Of a stretch of DNA of 64,000 bases, positions 31,881 to 41,644 are shown one piece after another. The notes beneath the pieces were generated by a model. It saw only the letters and a program-made list of their open reading frames with translations, had not been told where the DNA came from and searched no databases. Source of the stretch: Leishmania donovani (taxonomy: Eukaryota > Euglenozoa > Kinetoplastea > Trypanosomatida > Trypanosomatidae); NCBI RefSeq assembly GCF_000227135.1, contig NC_018260.1, forward strand, positions 1,018,553 to 1,082,552, in the 5' to 3' direction. The position numbers were made by a program, and so were the translations under genes. Position 1 is the stretch's first letter. Each line of letters opens with the position of its first letter.

Positions 31881-33464
31881 ATGGGCACCTACAAGCGCAT
31901 CCGCTCCCAGTCGGCGTACGAGGAGGCGAGCGTGTCCGCCTTCGTAGACAGCTGCGTGGACTATGCGAGCAACGTGACGTTCCACGCGGTGGAGAAAGGC
32001 CGTGCGCTGACTTCAAAGACGGGGCAGGTGCAGACGGTGCTCGTGCTGGGCACGGATGCGCAGTTGAAGGAGATGGCGACGGCGGCGGCGTGCCCGCACT
32101 ACGATGCGGCGGCGTGCGCTGCTGCTGCGACGGCGCCGGAGTCGCGTGCGCACGTCGTGAAGGTGACGGCGACAGTACGGCTGCTGATCGGGAAGGTGCC
32201 GTCCGTCGCGTCGCGCCACAACTGCGCGTCGCGGCCGGACCAGGTGAGCGAAATCGTGAAGCAGGCGATGGCGGAGTGCCCCGCCGCGGACGCCGAGGCT
32301 GGGCTGGACATCTACTACCTGGGCAGTGGCCACGAGGTGAGCGTGGCCGTCGCGATTGCGCGGTCGTGCCGGCGGTCGTTCACTGCGAAGCGCGGGCACG
32401 CGGAGCAGAACTACCTGAACGTTGGCCGCCCGGTGCGCGTGGTGATGCCGTCCGGCAAGACGGCGCAGCTCGCTGTGATTGCGCAGTGCGTGCAGCTGTG
32501 CCAGCGGCTGGTGGACGCGCCGACGAACCTGCTGGACACGGTGACGTTCACGGAGATCGCTGTGCGGTGGGCAGCGAAGCTGAAGGCCGCCGGCATCGAT
32601 GTGTCCGCCGACGTGATCGCTGGAGAGGAGCTCCGCGAGCGTGGGTACGGCGGTCTTTACGGTACCGGGAAGGCCGCTGAGTACCCGCCGCACCTTGTGA
32701 CGCTGTCGTACAAGCCGAAGGCTGCTATGCCACCCAAGGATCGAATTGCGCTTGTGGGCAAAGGCATCGTGTACGACACCGGCGGCCTTGCGATCAAGCC
32801 CCGCGACGGCATGTGCACGATGAAGCACGACATGGGCGGTGCAGCGGCCGTGTTCTGCGGCTTGTTGTGCCTGGCGATGCTGCGGGCGCCTATTGAGGTG
32901 TCGAGCATCTTGTGTCTCGCTGACAACGCCGTGGGCCCCCGGTCGCAGCGCAATGACGACATCCTGCGCATGAAGTCCGGCGTCACCGTGGAGGTCAACA
33001 ACACAGACGCCGAAGGCCGCCTTGTGCTCTCGGACGGTGTCTACCATGCCTGCAAAGAGCTGAGCTACACGCCGAGCATCATTGTGGACATGGCTACGCT
33101 GACAGGCGCGCAAGGCGTTGCCACTGGCCAGCACCACGCTGCCATCTACACGAACTCAGAGGCCAGCGAGAACCGCTTCGTGGCCGCCGGCAAGGCGTGC
33201 GGCGACTTGTGTTTTCCAGTCGTGTACTGCCCTGAGTTTCACAACGCCGAGTTTGCCAGCGCTGTGGCCGATTTCAGGAATAGTGTAAAGAGCCGCGCCA
33301 ATGCACAGGTGAGCTGCGCGGGGCAGTTTATTGGCAACAACCTGTCCAAGGACTACGAGGGCGAATGGGTGCATGTTGACCTGGCCGCGCCCGCGACCCG
33401 CGATGAGGCCACGGGGTTTGGTGTCGCCTTGATTGCGCAGACGTTTGCAGCGGAGCTGTTGTAG
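31881..33464 (+). CDS. LAP: Leucyl aminopeptidase, family M17
   Basis: Predicted two-metal cytosolic aminopeptidase releasing N-terminal Leu and similar residues; members form hexamers. The protein has 527 residues, a normal M17 length. The catalytic C-terminal domain is clear. It has GKGIVYDTGGL with the metal/catalytic Lys294 and metal ligand Asp299, then MKHDMGGAA with a further metal Asp. NTDAEGR at 374-380 carries the catalytic Arg380 and the metal-binding Asp and Glu. The N-terminal macro-like domain is less conserved, as usual. The ATG at 31881 (MGTYKRIRSQ) follows closely on a strong pyrimidine-AG acceptor. There is no signal peptide and no C-terminal targeting motif. Long open frames on both strands here (for example 32013-33137 minus) are shadows of strong GC3 codon bias. 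Confidence 0.95.
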   Translation: MGTYKRIRSQSAYEEASVSAFVDSCVDYASNVTFHAVEKGRALTSKTGQVQTVLVLGTDAQLKEMATAAACPHYDAAACAAAATAPESRAHVVKVTATVRLLIGKVPSVASRHNCASRPDQVSEIVKQAMAECPAADAEAGLDIYYLGSGHEVSVAVAIARSCRRSFTAKRGHAEQNYLNVGRPVRVVMPSGKTAQLAVIAQCVQLCQRLVDAPTNLLDTVTFTEIAVRWAAKLKAAGIDVSADVIAGEELRERGYGGLYGTGKAAEYPPHLVTLSYKPKAAMPPKDRIALVGKGIVYDTGGLAIKPRDGMCTMKHDMGGAAAVFCGLLCLAMLRAPIEVSSILCLADNAVGPRSQRNDDILRMKSGVTVEVNNTDAEGRLVLSDGVYHACKELSYTPSIIVDMATLTGAQGVATGQHHAAIYTNSEASENRFVAAGKACGDLCFPVVYCPEFHNAEFASAVADFRNSVKSRANAQVSCAGQFIGNNLSKDYEGEWVHVDLAAPATRDEATGFGVALIAQTFAAELL

Positions 33465-34511
33465 ATGGGATTTTGCCGTCACGTCAAGCGACTAAGGGAG
33501 TGAGGGGCTGGCGTTCGCGGTCGTGGTGGAGCGGCCTCTGCGGAGCCACGGACCCCCCTCCTTCTCCCCCTTGTTCCTGTGGCCTATCGGCCGAAAAAAA
33601 AAACACACACACGCAACCCTCTGTGCTGCATCTGTCCTCGCTCCCTTTTCGTTGTTTTTTTTTTATTGCTTTTTTTATTTCAGTGGGGTGGGCATCGGTC
33701 GCGCTCCCTGATGGTATCTCTTACGCACTCCTCACTCAGGCCCCCCTCCCCTCCTCTCACGAATCTCTGCTGCCGTTGCAGTGGCAGTTGCAGCTCTGCC
33801 TTGCTCCCTACCACTCCGCTCGATGCGTACGAGGGATGCTGCAGCGCCCCTCGTACACGTTACACCGCCGCGGGGTCTGCGCTGTCCATTCGCGCAAGCT
33901 GAGCCGTATCACTCCTCCCTCTTACCTCGCTCTTTTCTCTGCTCGCTTTTCTTTCCTTTGTGCCGATCGGCGCATGTGGGGACGGAGTACAGCGAAGAGG
34001 GTGCTGCGGCACAGCGTCCTTCCCTTCCGTGTTGGTGCGTCTATGAGTGTCTGTGTCGCTCGTCGGACGTGCACAGAGCGACGGCCTCACCACCACCCAC
34101 AAACACGCGCACATGGCTTGAAAACCGTTTAAATACGCGCAGTCGTGTCAGCAGAGCAAGTCTTTCCATGGTCGCTATAGAGCTATCTATCCCAGCCGAT
34201 CCTGGTGTCTTCTTTTCTAAACTGTCATTAAGGCTACTAAACACACACAAACAGACGAGCAGAGCACGCACCTCCCGCTCAAATCGAGGTAGCGCTCTTT
34301 CGGTTCTGATTTCCATCCTGCGGCTCGCGTGCCTCCCTCGCACCGAGCGCGCCAGGGCAACGACCGCCTCCCCGCACTGTCGAGAGGACACATTTTGCCG
34401 CTTCTCTCTCGCCATCATTCTCTTTGGCATTCTCCCCCCCCCCGACGCAGTGTCCGTTGACGCCCTCCCCCTTCTCACTCAAGTTCTTCGACGGGTTCAC
34501 GCAGATAAGCA
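33465..34511. other. Intergenic region, 1.0 kb, no gene seen
   Basis: T-rich and pyrimidine-rich DNA (T-runs near 33650-33680). Overlapping frames in all phases are low-complexity and not supported. Confidence 0.6.
34449..34450 (+). promoter_or_regulatory. Candidate spliced-leader acceptor AG for the 99-residue membrane protein
   Basis: An AG (GACGCAG) follows a long T/C tract from about 34394, 62 bases before the ATG at 34512. Confidence 0.4.
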
Positions 34512-34811
34512 ATGGGGCTGCCAGGCTGGATGCGGCGGTGTGAGATCTATGCGATCTGCATGGTGTGGCCCATCGCCACCGTTGTGGGGCTCGTAGGCAC
34601 CTACCGTCTCTTCATGTGGAGCTACGGCGGTCGTGAGTGCTTCCGCTACGTTGCCATTCAGGAGCCGTTTAAGGAGGAGTGGTATCAGGCGAACCCCAAG
34701 TCGGCGCTTGGTATGGACACGCCACTCTCGCACGTGCCCAAGTACCTGGAGACGCCAGGGTACACCGTCGACGGGGCCACGGACGATCATCCACACCACC
34801 GCAACTTCTAA
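34512..34811 (+). CDS. Small single-pass membrane protein, probably mitochondrial
   Basis: A 99-residue protein with one membrane segment at about residues 13-36 (YAICMVWPIATVVGLVGTYR). A short N-terminal stretch with two Arg precedes it (MGLPGWMRRCE), and a polar C-terminal domain follows, ending DHPHHRNF. The layout resembles small accessory subunits of trypanosomatid respiratory or ATP synthase complexes, but I do not recognise the family. It is supported as a gene by its position between long pyrimidine-rich flanks, the acceptor 62 bases upstream, and the absence of low-complexity sequence. Confidence 0.75.
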   Translation: MGLPGWMRRCEIYAICMVWPIATVVGLVGTYRLFMWSYGGRECFRYVAIQEPFKEEWYQANPKSALGMDTPLSHVPKYLETPGYTVDGATDDHPHHRNF

Positions 34812-35544
34812 GCGAGCACATAAGGGGATGTCAGCGACTCGCCGATCATACCGTGGGCTCTCTCGCAGCGCCCGTGCTCATTGTCGTGTTCCAGCAGCTG
34901 TGCTTTCTTCACCTGACCGTTCCCTTTGCCCCCCCCCCCCCGTGCGCATCCGCGTGCGGGCGTCAAGGGGGCACCGAGCTGCGGTGCTTGTCGGTGCCTA
35001 CTCACGATTTTCTTGCATGATCGCACACGACTACTCGTGCGAGGGTGGCGGTGCTGCTTGAAGGGAACTACCGTGTTACCCTAATCGCGTTCTGTTGCGG
35101 TGCTCTGTGTTTGTGTGTGTGGGTGTCTACATGCTCCTTTGCGTGATTGCAGTGCTCGAAAACAGCTAGTGCGCAGTCCAGCCAAGACCCACTGGCTGCA
35201 GCCTCCCTCTCGGTTCTCCCTCGCCGTTCACAGTTGCCCGCATCATCTCTTTACTTAACGGCAGGCCTTGCTGGTGCTCGAAGGCACCTGCGAGGAGCCT
35301 TCGGCGGGTGCCGTTGCATGTGTTGCTGGGCGGCTGGCCTCGATCTCGTGTCTCTCTCGTGCACGCGTTCCAGCTCGAACGTCATCAACGCCTCTATCTC
35401 CCCCTCCTTCCGCCTCCGACCTGATCTCCTGTGGCATAGGGACATATCTTGCACGCCTCACAGCGCCTACGTGGCCTCCTGCACGAGGGCGAGTCTGACT
35501 TCTTCTCCCTTTTCTCTACCGTTTAGATTGTACTCTCCTTCCGC
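34812..35544. other. Intergenic region, 0.7 kb, no gene seen
   Basis: Contains a 12-14 base C-run near 34930 and a CT-rich tract at 35490-35525 leading into the next gene. Nothing else was recognised. Confidence 0.6.
35525..35526 (+). promoter_or_regulatory. Candidate spliced-leader acceptor AG for the OB-fold-like protein
   Basis: An AG ends CTTCTCCCTTTTCTCTACCG TTTAG, 19 bases before ATG 35545. Its position favours that ATG over the later in-frame ATG at 35797, but leaves a very short 5' UTR. Confidence 0.35.
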
Positions 35545-37284
35545 ATGAGATGCTCCGCCAGCTTCCTTTTTTCCGGCGCTCCTCCGGCTTCTGCTGGCAG
35601 TGCTTCGGGTCAGCACCAGCACTCCTTGCGTCCTCCTCCTTTGTCCACGAGCCACCTCGACCGCGAAGCCCAGACAAGCCTTGATGTCAGAAGAATGCGC
35701 CCGCCAGTGGATCGTCCAAGCAGCCGCCGCAGCAGTTGGCGCAGCCGTGCCCCTCGCCCTGTCACGGCTCGCCAACTCTGCCGCGCTATTCTCGGTATGG
35801 ATCATGTGGGCGTCTGCACAGCAGCGGCCGGCAAGCCCTGCAGTCGCCACGCAACGCAGGAACCGCAGACTTGTGTGCTGTCGTCAGCGTCAACGTCTAG
35901 TGCGTCTGCACCGTGTGGAGAAGACCACGAAGTGCGTGGTGACATATACGGTTTGCGCGAGACAGTTAGCGCCGCCCGTCTGGGCGAGAGCACCATTCAG
36001 CTGGATGCTGCCGCGTGCCACCGCGTTGTCGTGTGCGGCCGCATTGTGCGCTGTATCGACGCCTTTTCCAACGGTAGCGTCGCGGCTGCAGCAGGAGCCG
36101 TCTCGTCGTCCGTGTCACCAACTGTGGTTCCATACGACCTCTTGTGGCTCTCCGACGCCACCGGTGTCGTTTGCGTGTTGCGGCTCCGCCCTGCTCTTGT
36201 GCACGGGCGCACACCGCCTTCTTCCCCCGGTTGCTTGTGCGGCGGATGGACAAGCGTGTCCGCGCGCGATGTGCGCTGCGACACACTGGGCGCCGCTGGT
36301 GTTGAGCTATCAGACGTCTTTGCCGCTGTTGACGCCGGCGGAGCTGCGCCTTCTGCCATGTCTGCAGCGGCACGCGCGTCGCTGCCGGACCGCAACTCAT
36401 GCTCACCTGTGCCTGAGGAACGGCGGTGCCCTAGTGACTTGGGAAGTGGCGAGGTGACGACACACAAGGCCATCAGTTGGGGCACGGACGCGACAGCAGC
36501 TATGGTAAGCCGTGGCCTCGAGTATGAGGATGACTATGCCCTCGGTGTCAACGACTACGTGGTGTGTGTAGGGTCTCTTGCCTTCGCCGACGTTGATGTG
36601 CAAACCAGGCATGCTCTGCAGCCGTATGCCAGCGATCTACGCCAGGCTACCTGGGCCACAGCCACGTCGTCGCGGTCATCCTTCTGCGCCTTTCCGGGCG
36701 ACGCGGCATACTTCATCGGCACTGGCGATGCCTCGGGCGACGCGGGCTGCCGTGCGAGCGGTACAGATGGAAGAGACGCCGCTACCGAGGAGGAGGGAGC
36801 TGCGGCTAGCGTGCGACGGCGCTCAGCGCCAGCACCGCCGCCACGGCAGGCGTTTGTGTTACTCCCAGGCAGCGAGGTGCCGCTGACGCTGGACGCGGCA
36901 CGGACACAGCTGGGCTTGGTTGGATCGCTGCCATCGAGCGCCCATTACCTCACCGCTGCTGAAGCCGCGCAGTGGGGCTGCACACCTTTTGATCATGCCG
37001 CCTCCAGCTCAGCGCTGTCGTCATTCTCGGCATCCGAACTCCGCGACCACGGCGGCGGAAGGAAGCTAGCGACATCTGCCGGCTGGGCCACATCGACGGC
37101 ACACGCCTGTGCAGGGGCTGACATGAATGCAGTACCGCTCATGGGCATCAAGGGATATCCACGCCTCGTGCTTGACACGAATGAATGCTTGTTTTGGTGG
37201 CTTGCGGCGGCTGAGACGCACCTGCGCTTGCGCGCACGCGCGGCTGCGCCCCCTCAGCCAGTGTCTGAACCGACCGCTCCCTGA
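35545..37284 (+). CDS. Hypothetical protein with an OB-fold-like core
   Basis: A 579-residue protein rich in Ala and Ser. The first 84 residues are basic and Pro/Ser-rich. A second possible start is ATG 35797 (MDHVGVCTAAAGK). The core has the spacing of an OB fold seen in RPA2/Stn1-type single-strand DNA-binding proteins. VVVCGRIVRCID (from about residue 161) is followed by YDLLWLSDATGVVCVLRLR (about 198) and, after a long Ser/Gly insertion, NDYVVCVGSLAF (about 336). The similarity is structural pattern only. The C-terminal third is low-complexity up to a more ordered end (YPRLVLDTNECLFWWLAAAE). A role in DNA or RNA metabolism is an inference; the alternative is an unrelated beta-rich protein. 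Confidence 0.72.
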   Translation: MRCSASFLFSGAPPASAGSASGQHQHSLRPPPLSTSHLDREAQTSLDVRRMRPPVDRPSSRRSSWRSRAPRPVTARQLCRAILGMDHVGVCTAAAGKPCSRHATQEPQTCVLSSASTSSASAPCGEDHEVRGDIYGLRETVSAARLGESTIQLDAAACHRVVVCGRIVRCIDAFSNGSVAAAAGAVSSSVSPTVVPYDLLWLSDATGVVCVLRLRPALVHGRTPPSSPGCLCGGWTSVSARDVRCDTLGAAGVELSDVFAAVDAGGAAPSAMSAAARASLPDRNSCSPVPEERRCPSDLGSGEVTTHKAISWGTDATAAMVSRGLEYEDDYALGVNDYVVCVGSLAFADVDVQTRHALQPYASDLRQATWATATSSRSSFCAFPGDAAYFIGTGDASGDAGCRASGTDGRDAATEEEGAAASVRRRSAPAPPPRQAFVLLPGSEVPLTLDAARTQLGLVGSLPSSAHYLTAAEAAQWGCTPFDHAASSSALSSFSASELRDHGGGRKLATSAGWATSTAHACAGADMNAVPLMGIKGYPRLVLDTNECLFWWLAAAETHLRLRARAAAPPQPVSEPTAP

Positions 37285-37953
37285 CCCCACCCTTCGTGCA
37301 AGGATACCGCTTATGAAGAGACAGGGACGCTCAGCCTTTCGCTTTCTACTCTCCTTGTTTTTGTGTTCTTGTTTGCTGGGGCCCCTCACATCCCTTGGCA
37401 TGTCTCTGCTGCGATCTGCTACTGCGCATGCTCGCTTTCGATTCGGCCGCGCTCACCGTCGGCAACCGCCCCCGTTCCCTACACACAGGGCACGTGAGAG
37501 AGAGAGTGACACAGGTGCTCATCACCTCGTCAGCGCACAGCGCGCAAGGCGGCCGTCTTGTCGTCCCTCGGCATACAGGTGCACGGCATCTGTGGCGAAG
37601 GGCAATACACACTGACACCTACATGTGTCTTGTGTGTAGTGTTGCGCGTGTGGCTTTGTTTTGGTTGTTCCACGCGCCATCGCCTGGCCGGCTCGCAGCC
37701 CTCACCACGTTTTTCTCCGCCTCCCCTCCTCCCCTCTTCCTCCTCTTGTCCGCACCTCGTTTTCGTTTCTGCTTTGCGTTGTTGGCCGGCGTTGGCGCAG
37801 CCGCTAAACAAGACACACACACGCAGACGCGCGGGGTGAGCACTGCTGGATCAAGACGCAACGGGCCCTGCGCACCTTGCTCAGACCTCTTCACCCGGAC
37901 GTCACTCTGCGTCCACCTCTACTCATCCCTTGCGCTGACGCTAGCCAAACGCA
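37285..37953. other. Intergenic region, 0.7 kb, no gene seen
   Basis: Pyrimidine-rich spacer. It ends in a tract with an AG at 37943-37944, only ten bases before the first possible ATG of the next gene. Confidence 0.55.
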
Positions 37954-40900
37954 ATGCGGCCAGGCGGAATTAAGCGCTGCCGCAGCGGCTCCTGTTCTCC
38001 GCCGCTTCCGACCGCGTATGCCCCTGACAGAGGCGGCGGCAGTGTGCCGGCTGCTGCAGCCTCTGCGCTGGCTGACGGCAGCGATCTTTTCGCGTCCTGC
38101 GGACTGCTTCGTAATCGACAGCGCCATATCGGTGACATGAGTGCCGCCGGCCTTCGCGGTGGTGGCGCGGCATCCGCAGCTGACGTGTATGTCCTTCAGA
38201 AAAACCTACTACACCTGCAGACACTGCAGGAAGTGCTGCGGCGCACCTCGCTGGCTGAGATGCGCGACCGCGAGGTGGTGGAGTGCCTGCTTGGGACGGA
38301 GCAGTGGCTACGCGAGCTGAGCCGGCCGTTGGCGTCGGCGGGCGTCGGCATCAGCGCCAATGTTGGCGCATCATCATCCTCGCTCAGTGGGTTTCCGCCG
38401 TGCGTGGAGGGCGACGCACTGAGAAGCGCTTACCGTAGTGCCCTCTCGGAACTGCGCCTACTCGTGCTTGGCGTCTTGAACACGATGCCATGGTGGCGCG
38501 TCGTGGAAACAGTGGCGGGCAACCCACCAGCGGCGCAGACGCGCGGAGCACGCACGGCTAGCGCCGGCGGCGGCGGTCACAGCGGCAGCGAGGCTGGTGC
38601 TGCACGGGTAGCAGCGCGCCACGCTAGCGGTCGGGATCATTCCGTGGCAGCGCTCCACGTCATCACGCGTTGGCACGTGCGTCTCCAAATCGCCTTTGAG
38701 CGTGTGTGTCTGGTATTGATTGATCAGTCGCAGCAAACCGTGCGCGGCGTTCTCGAGGTGCTGCTGAAACCCTGTCAACTGCGCCCACCCGTGCGCGATG
38801 GCGCGCGGCGCTCCATCCCGAGCGACAGCTTCATTCGCGTCCTGAACGCGGTGGCGACCAAGTACAGTCCCATCTACGTTGTGGAGCTGCTGGAGGGCTG
38901 CATTGCCGACTTTATGCCGCGGCGGCGGTGGGCGGAGCGACGCCACCACGTGGCGTGCACCGCTGTGTTGCTGTACTTGGCACTGGAGGGGCATACCCCA
39001 GCGTACCATCCACGACTCGGCAACAGCCAAAGTTTGCTGCGCGCCGTGGGGCTTCTAAAGTCGCTGCGCTCGCGGCGCGCCGATGGCAGAGGTGATCTGA
39101 GCGGCTCTCCATGGTTGCTGCCGCCCGCCACGGGCTCCTACTCCCTGATCCTCCCAGGAGGCACGTCAGAGGAGAGCGGAACCGACCTGGGAGGGTTGTC
39201 CTCTCCGATGTCGGCGAAGCAGCAGTGCGACCACGCATCACTGTCGTCGATGCTTCCGACGGCCGGCGTGCTGCCGTCAGGCTACGTGAGCGCCACGCTC
39301 TTGGAGGGGGCAAGGGCTGGCGAGGTGTCGCTGAGACAGCCGACTCTGCCACATCCATCCCTACTTGGAGGCAGCTCGTCCGTGATGGATACCACCACCA
39401 CGGCGAGCGGCACAGAACTGAGCGACGGCGGTTGCGCGAGGTCTGCGGTGAGTGACGGTCTCACGGGTGGCCCATCTGGACGCTACGTCAGAGCCGCCTT
39501 TTCCGGCGTTGGTGGAGGCAGCGACAGCTCCACAGCAACAGCAGCATCGTGCCGAGGGAAGGGCAGATCTGGTGGAAGGGTAGCTGGACAGCTCAGCAGC
39601 GAGGGCGGCGGGAGCACGGGGTTTTTGCCTGGAGCGGCAGTAGCAGCCGGCGCGCCAAGCGTGCTCGACGTAACGGTAGAGCACAACAACAAGCTCCTGT
39701 CGTACCGGAACGACATTTTGCGCGTTCTCCTGAACCGGCTGCTGGATGTGGAGTTGACGCTAGAACCGAGAGACGCAGAGGAGCAGCAGGGCGGATGGTC
39801 ACTTCTCGGGGGCATGTACGGGCTCGGCGGCGGCGGTCCATCCTGCGCGATTTCGTTGAGGTCGCGCCAGGCGTCTGTCCGCGGTAGCCCGCTCGGCTCT
39901 CCAGCGACGCCCGGGCTGGGGAGCCCGTCAGCCCTCCTTTCAGCGCCGGCATCGTTGCTTCCGGGTGGGAATGGCGGCGGTTCCGCCAGTGCGTTCCCCA
40001 GCACCCCGATCACCGCTGCAGACGCGGATACGTCTCGACCCGCCGCGACTGCGTCCTCTGACTGCAGTAGTTCTGCGTCTTTCTTGCCCACCGCATTGCT
40101 TCTTCCACGGTCCGACTCGCTCGGCCTCATTGGTGGCACTGGCCTTGCTGACTGGAGTTCTGCGGCCGCCTCGCCCGGCGCGTCGCTGGCCTCAGTGCAG
40201 CCTCTCGAGCGTTTCTTCAATACACTGTCGCAACCCTATCTCCGCATTCTGCGCGACTGCGCAACGCTCGTGTATGGGCGACTGGCTGATGACCTCCGTC
40301 GCCAGCAGATCGCCGGCTCATGCGGAAACGCTGATTGGTGGATGGACATTGTGCCCTTCTATTTGACCGTCGTAACGCGGGTGGATCGTCCAGTGTACTT
40401 GCTGTACCTGGCCCCGAGTCTGTCAATGCTCGGGACGGAGGATGAGCCCGTAGGGCTGCTGCACAAGCTCATCACTCTCGTTACCAAAGGTATCATGCCA
40501 GTGGAGCAGCCGCGCAGCAGCAGCAACGCAAGTGGCGCCTTCGCGCGCTCCTCGGCGATTTGGCAGTCGTCGGCGACGGCATTCGCCTTCAGCGCTTCGT
40601 CGTTGCCTCTCTCGGCGGCTCCCGCGCAGCCGGTGCGTCTGCGCATGGCGCCCCCGACGGGTGCCAGCCGTCGGGTCGTTACCATGGAAGAGCGCCTGCG
40701 TGCGGCTCGTCACATCTTTCCACTCTTTCGCTTTCTGCGTAGCCGCATCGATGAGGCCAGCGGGGAAGGCGTGCGGCGCCGTTTGCTGAAGTGGACGGCA
40801 CAGGAGCTACGCCGGCTTGGCGGTTCCTCCGCCTCGGCTATGGGGAGCAGTGGTGGGCCAGGCGGAAACGTGTATGCGCGCAGCCGTCCGCTGCCCTCGC

Positions 40901-41418
40901 GAGAAACGCGACTAGCCCTCATCACCTTCGCGCAGTGCGCGGCGATATCGGAGCTGATGGGGGTCGATGTGGTGCCGCAGCTCAGCAGCGCCGGCAAGGC
41001 GGCCCGCGACTCTTCTCGGTTTACGTCGAGCACTGCCTACGGAGATACCTCTGACGGCATTGCGGCCTCCTTGGAGCCTTTCCTAAACCGATACACGTTG
41101 CAGAGTGAACCGCCGGCAGATGATGGGGATAATGAGAACAGCAACTGCTCAGCAGCTTCGTCGTCTGCATCTCCGTCGGAATCATCGTCATCACCATTGG
41201 CGTTGGCGTCTTCCGCGATGCGTGACGCGGAGCAGGCGAGACTGAAGGCATCCGGAAAGGTCGTAGCGACTGCTGCGACAGGGGCGCCGTCTGTGGCCCC
41301 ACGTGGCACGGGGCAGAGCCGGCGCCGTCGTCATATCGACCTTCGACAAATGGAGTTTGAGGGGTTGCTGCAGCCGCAGTTGATGGCGTACTGCCCATGG
41401 CAGGCGTGGTTGAGTTGA
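37954..41418 (+). CDS. Large conserved hypothetical protein
   Basis: Up to 1154 residues; I do not recognise a family. The first ATG (37954) gives a basic, low-complexity start. An internal ATG at 38137 (MSAAGLRGGGAAS) lies just before the first ordered block (VYVLQKNLLHLQTLQEVLRR) and may be the true start. Ordered helical blocks are at about residues 75-145, 225-345 (WHVRLQIAFERVCLVLIDQS, MPRRRWAERRHHVACT) and 565-600. Others are at about 750-850 (QPYLRILRDCATLVYGRLAD, VDRPVYLLYLAPSLSMLG) and 910-1050 (HIFPLFRFLRSRIDEASG). They are separated by long Ser/Gly/Ala stretches, typical of Leishmania proteins. No membrane segment or nucleotide-binding loop is seen. The alternating helices suggest a scaffold, but this is only an impression. 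Confidence 0.75.
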   Translation: MRPGGIKRCRSGSCSPPLPTAYAPDRGGGSVPAAAASALADGSDLFASCGLLRNRQRHIGDMSAAGLRGGGAASAADVYVLQKNLLHLQTLQEVLRRTSLAEMRDREVVECLLGTEQWLRELSRPLASAGVGISANVGASSSSLSGFPPCVEGDALRSAYRSALSELRLLVLGVLNTMPWWRVVETVAGNPPAAQTRGARTASAGGGGHSGSEAGAARVAARHASGRDHSVAALHVITRWHVRLQIAFERVCLVLIDQSQQTVRGVLEVLLKPCQLRPPVRDGARRSIPSDSFIRVLNAVATKYSPIYVVELLEGCIADFMPRRRWAERRHHVACTAVLLYLALEGHTPAYHPRLGNSQSLLRAVGLLKSLRSRRADGRGDLSGSPWLLPPATGSYSLILPGGTSEESGTDLGGLSSPMSAKQQCDHASLSSMLPTAGVLPSGYVSATLLEGARAGEVSLRQPTLPHPSLLGGSSSVMDTTTTASGTELSDGGCARSAVSDGLTGGPSGRYVRAAFSGVGGGSDSSTATAASCRGKGRSGGRVAGQLSSEGGGSTGFLPGAAVAAGAPSVLDVTVEHNNKLLSYRNDILRVLLNRLLDVELTLEPRDAEEQQGGWSLLGGMYGLGGGGPSCAISLRSRQASVRGSPLGSPATPGLGSPSALLSAPASLLPGGNGGGSASAFPSTPITAADADTSRPAATASSDCSSSASFLPTALLLPRSDSLGLIGGTGLADWSSAAASPGASLASVQPLERFFNTLSQPYLRILRDCATLVYGRLADDLRRQQIAGSCGNADWWMDIVPFYLTVVTRVDRPVYLLYLAPSLSMLGTEDEPVGLLHKLITLVTKGIMPVEQPRSSSNASGAFARSSAIWQSSATAFAFSASSLPLSAAPAQPVRLRMAPPTGASRRVVTMEERLRAARHIFPLFRFLRSRIDEASGEGVRRRLLKWTAQELRRLGGSSASAMGSSGGPGGNVYARSRPLPSRETRLALITFAQCAAISELMGVDVVPQLSSAGKAARDSSRFTSSTAYGDTSDGIAASLEPFLNRYTLQSEPPADDGDNENSNCSAASSSASPSESSSSPLALASSAMRDAEQARLKASGKVVATAATGAPSVAPRGTGQSRRRRHIDLRQMEFEGLLQPQLMAYCPWQAWLS

Positions 41419-41434
41419 TGTGCTCTCGCGAAAA

Positions 41435-41470
41435 ACACACAAGCACACACACACACACACACACACGCAC
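41435..41470. repeat. (CA)n microsatellite
   Basis: An interrupted CA tract immediately after the stop of the upstream gene, so probably in its 3' UTR. Confidence 0.9.
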
Positions 41471-41621
41471 GCTGGCGATGTCATTCTGCTGTGCAGCAGG
41501 TGTGCTTTGGGGCCCGTAGGCCAAAAGGAAAGCCAACGGTTGCCGAGCGGTCCCTCGATTTTTTTTTTATTCGATGCTGTTGTTTTATGGTGCTCTTCGG
41601 TGCGGGTGTGTTGTGTTTTGT

Positions 41622-41644
41622 TGTGTGTGTGTGTGTGTGTGTGC
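41622..41644. repeat. (GT)n microsatellite
   Basis: About eleven GT units, complementary to the CA tract at 41435-41470. Confidence 0.9.

Noticed and set aside
32013..33137. 374-codon open frame on the minus strand inside the aminopeptidase gene
   Set aside because: A shadow of the strong GC third-position bias of the M17 gene; the translation is His/Arg-rich without family features.
33781..34596. 271-codon open frame before the 99-residue membrane protein
   Set aside because: Passes through the pyrimidine tract and splice acceptor and ends inside the next gene in another frame; the translation is low-complexity.
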